Below, in pieces: positions 10,201 to 15,543 of a DNA stretch of 15,543 nucleotides. This DNA is from Flavobacteriales bacterium (GTDB lineage Bacteria > Bacteroidota > Bacteroidia > Flavobacteriales_E > Vicingaceae): contig NVVI01000049.1 of NCBI GenBank assembly GCA_002402165.1, positions 3,071-18,613 of the forward strand. Direction: 5' to 3'. The notes under the pieces are model-generated. The model did no database searches, was not told the DNA's origin, and was given only the letters and a program-made list of their open reading frames with translations. The position numbers were made by a program, and so were the translations under genes. Position 1 is the stretch's first letter. Each line of letters begins with the position of its first letter.

Positions 10201-13200
10201 AGCTAATGAAGCAGACAAAAATAGTATTGAGAATGAAATAGCTGTATTAGAAAATAATTTATTAGAACAGCAAGAGTATGCAGCTTTATATGACTCTCAA
10301 GCGAAATCGGTTCGGACAACTGAACCAATTATAGAGGAAGTATTAGTGAATAATAAGCAACCAATAATAAATAATGAAGAAAATAATAATATAGAAGAGC
10401 CAATAGCAAATGAAGTTACTAATAATACACCTTTAGTGAGTAATGGAGGTGATAATTACGAACAAAAGTATACAGCTGAAATAAATGAGTTTACTGGAGA
10501 GGATGATTTTGACTCTTATACTAAAAAAGCAGCAATTCATACGAGTTGGTCTAAAGCAATAGAAGAAAAAATTACGACCAAAGAAATTGAATTAGCTGGA
10601 GCTAGTGGAGAAGATAAAAACACTCTTGAAAATGAAATAGCTATTTTAGAAAGTGATTATTTAGAACAACAAGAATTTGCTGCTTTATATAAAATGCAGG
10701 CAGAATCGATGAGAACAACAGAACTAGTTGTTGAAGAGCCGTTGGCAAACAATGAGGAAATTACAACGAGTAATAATGAAACTATCGAAGAGATAAGTGC
10801 AAATGAAACACCATCGGAATTAGCAGAAGAAAATTTAACGGTTAATAATATGAACGCTCCAGAAGATGATTTTTCTAATTTAAAGTACAACAACAATTTT
10901 AATTATAAATCTACCCAATCACAAAATGCTATTGTATCAGTTGCTGAATTAAAAAATGAAGCTAGAATACTTCAAGATGAAGCTGATGTGAAACTAAACA
11001 CAGCAATTGTTTCTTCTTCTCAAGAGGAGAAAGATAAAATAATTGCAGAAGCTAATGAATTAACAGAAAAATCAAATCGGAAGCAAGAGGATATTGCTAA
11101 AATTTATGAGAACGCAAACAGAAATGAATTCTATAATAACCAAACAATCCTTTCTAACTTGACGAAAGAAAATAACGATCCTTTTTCAAATCAAGTTATA
11201 ATGACAGAGCTTTTAGTAGATGAATCTAATAATTACTATGAAGAGGCAAAACAAAAAAGAGAAGATGCTACAAATGCTACAAATTTTACATCTAAAGAAA
11301 TTGCTCTTCAAAAAGCTTATGAACTTGAGATGAAAGCAATTGAAAAACAAAAAATAGCAATCTTTCAATTGGCTGAAGGGAATACTGAAGAAATCTATGC
11401 AAATTCAGAAAATTTAAATATTAGTTCGACAAATAATAACGAAGTAGAGCAACCATTAATAAATAGTGAAGAGCTTGTAACAAGCAAGACAGAGAAGCCG
11501 ATAGCAACAAGTAATGAGATTACACCTGAAGATCAAGAGATTATTTTAAATCTTCAGTCAGAAGAAATTGCGGAAATTAGGAGTAGAGAAGAATATCAAA
11601 ATTATGCTGAACTAAAGAAAGAGAATAGAAGGTTAATTAAAGAAGCTGAAGTTGAGTATGTCAAATCTGAAAAATTTAAAGAAGAAGCAAATGATCAAAA
11701 ACAATTGGGGATTAGTTTAAGAGCTATGGCAGAAGGAGCCGCAACCGAAGAAGATAAAGCTAAGAAGCTAGCTCAAATAGAGAAATTGGAAAAGATGATT
11801 GCTGGAAATGAAGAAAAATCGCTAGAGCTAAAACAAGGTGCTATTGATAAAGAAAATCTAGCTAAAGAAGCGAGTGATAAATCAGATTTTATTTTAATTA
11901 ATGCGGAAGAGACAGATTCCGAAAATTATACAGCCATTGAAAAAGCAGAAACATTTGACAATGAATTTATGGTAGAAGCTATGAATCGAACAGGAAACAC
12001 AACAGCTGAAGAACCACTAGCTAACAATGAACAACCAGAAACGAATCAAGAAGAACCTTTAGCGAATAACGAAGAAACATCAACAATAGAAGAGCCTATA
12101 GCAAATAATGAAGAAACCAATACTGAGGAATCTACAATTAACAATAATGAACCTATAAATAATAATGAAGAGCCTATCGTTAATGAACCAACAAATAATA
12201 CTGTGCCAGAAAATATAGATGAAATACCAACCGTATTAAACAAATCTATATTTATAATCAATAACAATCAAGCTGCATATAATGAGAATAAAAGAATACC
12301 AATTTCTCCTAAGTTACCAGAAGGTTTAGTGTTTAAAGTTCAAATAGGAGCGTTTAGAAATCCTATTCCACAAAACCATTTTAAAGGTTTTGCTCCCATT
12401 ATGGCTGAAGATGCTGGAAATGGTATAACGCGCTATACCGCTGGATTATTCAAAACATTTAATATGGCGAACGAGGCAAAGAGTTCTATTCGTTCAATTG
12501 GTTATTCTGATGCCTTTGTAGTGGCTTTCTTGAATGGCAAGCGAATTAATATGGGTGAAGCGAGAGCTATGTTAGATGGAAGTACAGTTGAGGAAGGCAA
12601 CTTTGCAATTAATACAAATACACCTACAAATAACAATGCTTCTAATAATGCAACAACAAATAATACCACAAATACTAATAGGGTAAATAATATTGAGGAA
12701 GTAAAAGATGGTGTTTCTACTGATGTAAGAAATATTGATGGCGTATTCTATGCTGTACAAGTTGGGGTTTATTCTAAACCAGTAACAGCTGGACAATTAA
12801 ATAATGTTTCCCCCTTAAATAGTGAAAGAACTTCATCAGGATTAATTCGATATACTTCAGGAGTATTTAAATTCTTATCGGATGCCAACGCTGCTAAAGA
12901 GCGAATTAGAGCCTTAGGAATTTCAGATGCATTTGTTGTAGCCTACAATGGAGGAACAAAGATTACTGTGGCTGAAGCAACAAATTTATTAGTAGGGGGT
13001 GGTTCAACTAATCCAACTATTGAAGAAACTCCTATTGAAGAAACTCCTATTGAAGAAACTCCTGTTGAAGAAACTCCTGTTGAAGAAACTCCTGTTGAAG
13101 AAACTCCTGTTGAAGAAACTCCTGTTGAAGAAACTCCTGTTGAAGAAACATTTAAAAACGAAATTCCTGGTTACGAACCTAAGGAGGATTTAAATTTAGA

Positions 13201-13471
13201 GTTTAAAGTTAAGTTAGGAGAATATGAAGAAGATGTTCCTGTAGAGGATGCTGGATTGTTTTTAAGATTGACAGGAAGAGGAGTGAAAAGTTATGAAAAA
13301 GGGAATAAAACAATATACACAATAGGCTCTTTTCCAGATTATGAATCAGCTTTAGATTTACAAATAGAAATGAAAGAAATGGGGGTTAAAAACCCTGTAG
13401 CTATCGTATTTAGGGATGGTGTTGAAATGAGCTTAGAAGAAGCCTTTAAATTAATGAAAAGCAACCAATAA
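7250..13471 (+). CDS. Giant TPR / PD40 beta-propeller / CarboxypepD / coiled-coil / SPOR envelope protein (2073 aa)
   Basis: A 26-residue signal peptide (cleavage near SSQAQ) precedes TPR-like helices at ~30-150. A WD40-like PD40 propeller follows at ~200-345 (YPFLHPDGKTLYFSSKG, GGYDIFKS), then a CarboxypepD-like domain at ~350-440. This N-terminal order matches PorE of the type IX secretion system. Residues ~480-1560 are Glu/Asn/Ala/Lys-rich coiled coil with three related ~100-residue units near 818-915, 930-1030 and 1068-1162. An Asn/Glu/Pro linker (~1586-1650) leads to SPOR-like domains at ~1692-1775 (FKVQIGAFRNP) and ~1830-1913 (YAVQVGVYSKP), an EETP repeat tract at 1924-1967, and a diverged third SPOR-like unit at ~1980-2070. 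PorE's OmpA-like domain is absent. SPOR domains bind denuded peptidoglycan glycans, so a peptidoglycan-tethered periplasmic stalk is the inferred role. It is far longer than usual PD40 or SPOR proteins. Confidence 0.88.
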   Translation: MIRKSIHKIILVVITLLFFTISSQAQFSSEEELKTVANNMFKEEKYVEALPLFSQLLSLYPKDPSYNYKYGTCILYGSRNKDDALKYLKFAVTKANVDPIAFYFLAKAYHHNYQFSPAIVNFNKYKGKSTAKEHQKYKITRETEMCKNGERLLKSMTDIGVLSKKEIKKSDFFRSYKLYGIGGKIIVKPDEFKTKLDIKNNENSVIYLGEKKEMVVFSSYGKGGSRGKDIYKVVKLPDGKWSKPSSLSDNINSNYDEDYPFLHPDGKTLYFSSKGFNSMGGYDIFKSTFNPITGQWSSPENLDFPINTPDDDILYISDINNQLAYFASSRESKQGEITVYKVTVDSPPIENSVIKGFFISESNPNMKSATITVKHAEKDRRYGVYKTHDVTGEYLLTFPKNGGKFKILVETTGGAPVHSAIIELPVLDGFRSLKQELRLVGEGDDEKLVVKNLFDESDEFDINDPLVVQNILKERAKLNVNTTEEEVNNTLANSLNNALENQENSNYSELSDDQIVNKTDGIASKIIEQANTSKKQANISYQIANEKSTKAKELYNEATALYETGDNEQAEVKKLEAAKLINETIAALAIAKTLDNEVVERESDLENVNNLQESINNNIDNGNRTEAENDFEKLEKISSATYHNESALETEEEVANNKLNKKQKAYNKNRDEVTELLNREFELTETINKLEAKKESAKKKSEKEDLAGRIQAIKFDLEDTKFDLANARTQSLQIEVEYNEAKNQLATTKSVITSVNEGSISGVPITESSKLQLENDIAYFDKEGLVGLYPSEYDLTTSSTSSESYNIEEHKDEYEIIDNKGKIIDYNTNYSSMLVSVDNENNPSERAHIIIKINESWIRDIGEEIDIRKNQLQAETNSAKRTELKNKIASLESLRTEKQRELNENNELLAANNSSNITANTAEEVNIINTDGSVIDYEAKYTNELETFIEEDGFDSYTKKAAIHTNWASATEQEILLKKMELAEANEADKNSIENEIAVLENNLLEQQEYAALYDSQAKSVRTTEPIIEEVLVNNKQPIINNEENNNIEEPIANEVTNNTPLVSNGGDNYEQKYTAEINEFTGEDDFDSYTKKAAIHTSWSKAIEEKITTKEIELAGASGEDKNTLENEIAILESDYLEQQEFAALYKMQAESMRTTELVVEEPLANNEEITTSNNETIEEISANETPSELAEENLTVNNMNAPEDDFSNLKYNNNFNYKSTQSQNAIVSVAELKNEARILQDEADVKLNTAIVSSSQEEKDKIIAEANELTEKSNRKQEDIAKIYENANRNEFYNNQTILSNLTKENNDPFSNQVIMTELLVDESNNYYEEAKQKREDATNATNFTSKEIALQKAYELEMKAIEKQKIAIFQLAEGNTEEIYANSENLNISSTNNNEVEQPLINSEELVTSKTEKPIATSNEITPEDQEIILNLQSEEIAEIRSREEYQNYAELKKENRRLIKEAEVEYVKSEKFKEEANDQKQLGISLRAMAEGAATEEDKAKKLAQIEKLEKMIAGNEEKSLELKQGAIDKENLAKEASDKSDFILINAEETDSENYTAIEKAETFDNEFMVEAMNRTGNTTAEEPLANNEQPETNQEEPLANNEETSTIEEPIANNEETNTEESTINNNEPINNNEEPIVNEPTNNTVPENIDEIPTVLNKSIFIINNNQAAYNENKRIPISPKLPEGLVFKVQIGAFRNPIPQNHFKGFAPIMAEDAGNGITRYTAGLFKTFNMANEAKSSIRSIGYSDAFVVAFLNGKRINMGEARAMLDGSTVEEGNFAINTNTPTNNNASNNATTNNTTNTNRVNNIEEVKDGVSTDVRNIDGVFYAVQVGVYSKPVTAGQLNNVSPLNSERTSSGLIRYTSGVFKFLSDANAAKERIRALGISDAFVVAYNGGTKITVAEATNLLVGGGSTNPTIEETPIEETPIEETPVEETPVEETPVEETPVEETPVEETPVEETFKNEIPGYEPKEDLNLEFKVKLGEYEEDVPVEDAGLFLRLTGRGVKSYEKGNKTIYTIGSFPDYESALDLQIEMKEMGVKNPVAIVFRDGVEMSLEEAFKLMKSNQ
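9701..10735 (+). repeat. Three in-frame ~100-codon repeat units inside the giant coiled-coil gene
   Basis: Copy A begins near 9701, copy B near 10034, and copy C near 10451. Aligned Tyr codons are 333 bp apart between A and B and 399 bp apart between B and C, both multiples of three. B and C share DSYTKKAAIHT followed by SW or NW, and an acidic heptad-like helix ending LEQQE(Y/F)AALY; at the DNA level their cores are also near-identical around 10108-10150 and 10507-10550. Copy A is much more diverged but keeps the DY..NY start and the W...EEI helix. This suggests growth of the stalk by tandem duplication, the B/C event being more recent. The Asn/Glu-rich linkers between copies differ in length. 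Confidence 0.75.
12005..12200 (+). repeat. Degenerate EEP(L/I)ANNEE-type linker repeat in the giant gene
   Basis: Residues ~1586-1650 contain repeated variants of EEPLANNE, EEPIANNEE and NNNEEPIVNE with irregular Thr/Ser insertions. The same motif occurs singly near 10735 and in looser form near 10320-10420, between the coiled-coil units. It is an acidic, asparagine-rich, probably disordered linker immediately before the first SPOR domain. Period and spelling vary, so it is older than the exact EETP tract downstream. Confidence 0.65.
13019..13150 (+). repeat. 15-bp tandem repeat encoding (I/V)EETP, eight full units plus a partial ninth
   Basis: The unit is att or gtt followed by gaagaaactcct. 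Units 1-3 start with att (Ile) and units 4-9 with gtt (Val). Apart from that first base the eight full units are identical, and the ninth stops after gaagaaaca. The tract codes for an extended acidic proline-containing spacer between the second SPOR domain and the diverged third one. Because the unit is a multiple of three, copy-number change would lengthen or shorten the spacer without a frameshift. Confidence 0.97.
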
Positions 13472-13472
13472 T

Positions 13473-13748
13473 ATGGATATAGAAACAACAACAGAAGAAG
13501 TAATTGAACCAAAAGAACAAACAGTAAAAGAACATATTTTAGTTCTGTTTGACGATAATGTGAATACATTTGATCATGTTATAGACTTATTGGTAAAAGT
13601 TTGTAAGCATGATGCCATACAAGCAGAACAATGTGCTATGTTAGTACATTACACAGGTAAATGTTCAGTTAAGAATGGCGAGTTTAAAGAATTAACTCTT
13701 ATGGGAGAAATCTTAGCTGATAGCGGATTAACTGTAGAAATTAATTAG
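13473..13748 (+). CDS. clpS: ATP-dependent Clp protease adaptor ClpS
   Basis: A 91-residue cytoplasmic adaptor that recognises N-degron substrates and delivers them to the ClpAP-type protease. The ClpS core runs from about residue 20 to the end: HILVLFDDNVNTFDHVIDLL aligns with the substrate-pocket loop and first helix, QAEQC with the second helix, and HYTGKC contains the conserved pocket histidine. The short, divergent N-terminal extension (residues 1-19, Glu/Thr-rich) is normal for the family. The pocket loop reads DDN where I expect NDD. The start codon lies one base after the stop of the 2073-residue gene, so the two are very likely co-transcribed and perhaps translationally coupled. In many Bacteroidota, as I recall, clpS sits directly beside prmA. 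Confidence 0.93.
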   Translation: MDIETTTEEVIEPKEQTVKEHILVLFDDNVNTFDHVIDLLVKVCKHDAIQAEQCAMLVHYTGKCSVKNGEFKELTLMGEILADSGLTVEIN

Positions 13749-13760
13749 GATTGAAGAATT

Positions 13761-13783
13761 GTCACACTGAGCCTGTCGAAGTG
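13761..13783. repeat. Bacteroidota intergenic repeat with CACT...AGTG ends
   Basis: This 23-bp segment in the 61-bp gap after clpS contains cactgagcctgtcgaagtg, with short inverted ends ACACT (13764-13768) and AGTGT (13780-13784). It has 13 G or C of 23, well above the flanks. I recall the same word, and its reverse complement beginning CACTTCGACAGG, as a frequent intergenic repeat in many Bacteroidota genomes. Only one copy is present in this window, so the repeat status rests on recall. It may come from a REP-like or other small mobile element; no terminator-type T-run follows. Confidence 0.6.
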
Positions 13784-13809
13784 TTGTTGAAAAACTTTTA
13801 AGCAAGAAA

Positions 13810-14616
13810 ATGAAAACATTCAAAACTTCCATTATTATTATCATAGTAACATTGATTCTTTTAGCTTGTGCCACTGTTCCAATATCAGGTAGAAAACAAA
13901 TTACATTGATTCCAGAAATAAAATTAATGCGAATGAGCTTAACGCAATACAAAACTTTTTTAGTAGAAAACCCGCCAATGGCTTCTCATATTGAACAGAC
14001 CAAACAAGTTAAAAGGGTTGGAAATAGAATTGCACATGCTGTAGAAAAGTATTTAAAACAAGAGGGACAATCTAAGCGAGTTAGGGGATATAAATGGGAA
14101 TTTAATTTAGTAAACAAAAATGTAGTAAATGCATGGGCAATGCCTGGCGGAAAAGTTGTAGTATATAAAGGATTACTTCCTATTGCAAAAACAGATGCAG
14201 GTTTAGCAGTGGTAATGGGGCACGAAATTGCACACGCAATTGCAAGGCATGGTAATGAACGCATGAGCCAAGGAATATTAGCTGCAGCAGGTGGGGTGGC
14301 TATAGCTGTTTATATGAAAGATAAACCTAAAGAAACACAAGCGTTATTTTTAGGAGCTTATGGAATAGGAGCAGGAGTAGGAATGTTGGCTTTTGGAAGA
14401 AGCCAAGAAAGCGAGGCTGATAAATTAGGAATGGTATTTATGTCTATGGCTGGTTATCAATCTGAAGAAGCCATCCCTTTTTGGGAAAGAATGAAAGGAG
14501 CAGGAGGGTCTTCTATGCCAGAATTTTTAAGTACTCACCCAAGCCACAATACTCGTATTAAAAGAATACAAGAGTGGTTGCCTACTGCCGAATCTTATTT
14601 TGAAAAAGCGAATTAG
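13810..14616 (+). CDS. M48 family zinc metalloprotease, lipoprotein
   Basis: A 268-residue periplasmic protease of the Oma1/LoiP-like M48 group, which generally degrades misfolded envelope proteins. The N-terminus is a lipoprotein signal with a hydrophobic stretch and lipobox LLAC, so Cys20 is the likely lipidated residue. The zinc site HEIAH is at residues 138-142, in the longer context MGHEIAHAIARHGNERM. The third ligand is Glu202 in SQESEADKLG. Other family marks are NAWAMPGGKVVVYKGLLP before the active site and FLSTHPSHNTRIKRI near the end, so all catalytic residues are present and the protein looks intact. Between them lies a glycine/alanine-rich hydrophobic stretch (~155-195) that may form the membrane-contacting segment. 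It follows clpS after 61 bp that include an intergenic repeat, and is followed after six bases by an RHS fragment. Confidence 0.94.
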   Translation: MKTFKTSIIIIIVTLILLACATVPISGRKQITLIPEIKLMRMSLTQYKTFLVENPPMASHIEQTKQVKRVGNRIAHAVEKYLKQEGQSKRVRGYKWEFNLVNKNVVNAWAMPGGKVVVYKGLLPIAKTDAGLAVVMGHEIAHAIARHGNERMSQGILAAAGGVAIAVYMKDKPKETQALFLGAYGIGAGVGMLAFGRSQESEADKLGMVFMSMAGYQSEEAIPFWERMKGAGGSSMPEFLSTHPSHNTRIKRIQEWLPTAESYFEKAN

Positions 14617-14622
14617 TAAACT

Positions 14623-15447
14623 GTGGAGGTAAACACATATATTGATTATTATCCGGGCGGTGCTCTTATGCCTAATCGCTATGCGTCAAGTGCTGAATAC
14701 CGTTATGGGTTTAACGGTAAGGAGAAGGATGACGAGGTAAAAGGTATTACAGGAAGTAGTTATGACTTCGGGGCAAGAATCTACGATCCTAGAATAGGAC
14801 GGTTCTTAAGTATGGACCCCTTAGCAAGCAAATATCCTGCTATATCACCATATGTTTTTGTAGCTAACAATCCTATTTTCTTTATTGACCCTGATGGACG
14901 AGAATTAAAACCAGCTTCGTCACGAGAAATAGGTATATTTAATAATGCAATATCTTCCTTTACTGGCGGAAATTTGAATCAGGCTAAAAGATTATTTGGT
15001 CTTACGGAGTTAAATAGGAGTTTTGACAATGGATTAGATCAATTGACCTTTTCTACTTCTGGTGGGAATTTTGAGCGAAGATTAGGTAGATTAGATTTAA
15101 ATGACACCCAAAAGGCGGAAGCAAAAGCAGTATTTAAGCTATTAAATGCTTCAGAAATAACGGAATTTCGTGTTGAGACAAATTCTAATGCTCAAACAGA
15201 AAACATTAAACAAGGAGAAGCAAACACCGATCCTAATGGGCAATTAGTTGTCACTCAAAATACAACACTTGAAAACATTGAAAAAAGCGGGACAATTTCT
15301 GATTTTATGAATGTAAATGGAACACCTCTATCTGTACAAGGATCAAAAGCAGCATTTTTTAATAATCAAATACCACGAGGACAATCAACAGGAATAGGGG
15401 CAAATAGCCTTTTGTCTGGGCAATTATTTATTGATTTAACAGGATAA
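14623..15447 (+). CDS. Orphan RHS-repeat-associated core fragment with variable C-terminal tail
   Basis: Residues ~6-92 match the end of an RHS-associated core: DYYPGGALMPNR, YRYGFNGKEKDDEVKG, YDFGARIYDPRIGRFLSMDP, and SPYVFVANNPIFFIDPDGRE. In full-length proteins this core is preceded by a long YD-repeat shell; here a TAA at 14617-14619 closes the frame, only the GTG at 14623 or ATG at 14668 can start it, and there is no signal peptide. The following ~180 residues are a variable tail in the place where a polymorphic toxin would sit. I recognise no toxin family or catalytic motif there. The core is GC-richer (81 of 180 bases at 14641-14820) than the tail (60 of 180 at 15181-15360). It could be a dead remnant, or a silent tip cassette that recombines into a full RHS gene elsewhere. 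Expression as it stands is doubtful. Confidence 0.75.
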   Translation: MEVNTYIDYYPGGALMPNRYASSAEYRYGFNGKEKDDEVKGITGSSYDFGARIYDPRIGRFLSMDPLASKYPAISPYVFVANNPIFFIDPDGRELKPASSREIGIFNNAISSFTGGNLNQAKRLFGLTELNRSFDNGLDQLTFSTSGGNFERRLGRLDLNDTQKAEAKAVFKLLNASEITEFRVETNSNAQTENIKQGEANTDPNGQLVVTQNTTLENIEKSGTISDFMNVNGTPLSVQGSKAAFFNNQIPRGQSTGIGANSLLSGQLFIDLTG

Positions 15448-15543
15448 TGTACGTTAAGATACATGGTTTACAAAAGTTAAAGATTAGGCTTTACACTAAA
15501 TTAGTTTCTAACCTTATTGATTTTTCTTTATTTCGTAATTCAT
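15447..15543 (+). CDS. Partial small ORF overlapping the RHS stop codon; candidate immunity gene
   Basis: An ATG at 15447-15449 shares its first base with the TAA stop of the RHS fragment (TAATG). From there the frame stays open for 32 codons to the window edge. The visible N-terminus begins MYVKIHGLQKLKIRLYTK and is basic. In RHS and other polymorphic toxin loci a small immunity gene commonly lies immediately downstream of the toxin tip, often with overlapping or abutting start codons. That position is the only support for the call; no family is recognisable, and an open run of 32 codons in AT-rich DNA can occur by chance. Confidence 0.35.
   Translation, partial: MYVKIHGLQKLKIRLYTKLVSNLIDFSLFRNS

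Noticed and set aside
12005..12200. Repeat-spacer pattern that could suggest a CRISPR array
   Set aside because: The repeats are degenerate, in frame with a long protein, and have no constant repeat/spacer lengths or cas genes nearby.
12999..13193. A plus-strand frame coding for repeated LLLKK units
   Set aside because: It is the shifted reading of the 15-bp EETP tandem tract inside the 2073-residue gene, with no independent coding signal.
14625..14629. GGAGG resembling a Shine-Dalgarno site at the start of the RHS fragment
   Set aside because: No ATG, GTG or TTG in the RHS frame lies at a usual distance downstream, and the bases are probably just codons of the original longer RHS gene.

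Overview
The window looks like a low-GC, AT-rich chromosome segment from the phylum Bacteroidota, probably Flavobacteriia-like. Supporting signs are the TTTG-N19-TAnnTTTG promoter upstream of 7250, the near absence of Shine-Dalgarno sites, Bacteroidota-type PrmA and ClpS, carboxypeptidase-like regulatory (CarboxypepD_reg) and PD40/SPOR envelope proteins, an RHS-associated core fragment, and a 23-bp intergenic repeat that I recall from many genomes of this phylum. The species cannot be named from the sequence.

Layout. 1-456: 3' end of pntB (transhydrogenase beta subunit). 453-1782, minus strand: an ACT-like protein, preceded upstream by a small secreted CarboxypepD_reg protein; the ACT-like gene converges on pntB with a 4-bp stop overlap. 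1783-1900 is the divergent intergenic region. 1901-13748, plus strand: prmA, a 1482-residue secreted protein of unknown function (ATGA overlap with prmA), a 2073-residue secreted TPR/PD40/CarboxypepD/coiled-coil/SPOR protein with its own promoter, then clpS one base after it. 13749-13809 holds the intergenic repeat. 13810-14616 is an M48 metalloprotease lipoprotein. 14623-15447 is an orphan RHS C-terminal tip lacking its usual long N-terminal part, and 15447 to the window end is an open frame that starts on the RHS stop codon. The largest gene-free gap is 118 bp, so no stretch above 300 bp is unexplained.

How the genes fit together. prmA and clpS are housekeeping genes (L11 methylation; substrate delivery to the Clp protease). 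As I recall, they lie next to each other in many Bacteroidota. Here they are separated by about 10.7 kb coding for two giant envelope proteins. The second giant starts like the type IX secretion protein PorE (TPR, beta-propeller, CarboxypepD-like domain), but in place of the OmpA-like peptidoglycan-binding domain it has a long repetitive coiled-coil stalk and two clear plus one divergent SPOR-like domains. I infer an extended periplasmic structure tethered to peptidoglycan, perhaps working with the 1482-residue protein. The right end looks like an orphan polymorphic-toxin cassette: an RHS core stub, a variable tail of lower GC, and a candidate immunity gene coupled by a TAATG overlap. These two regions are the best candidates for something undescribed.
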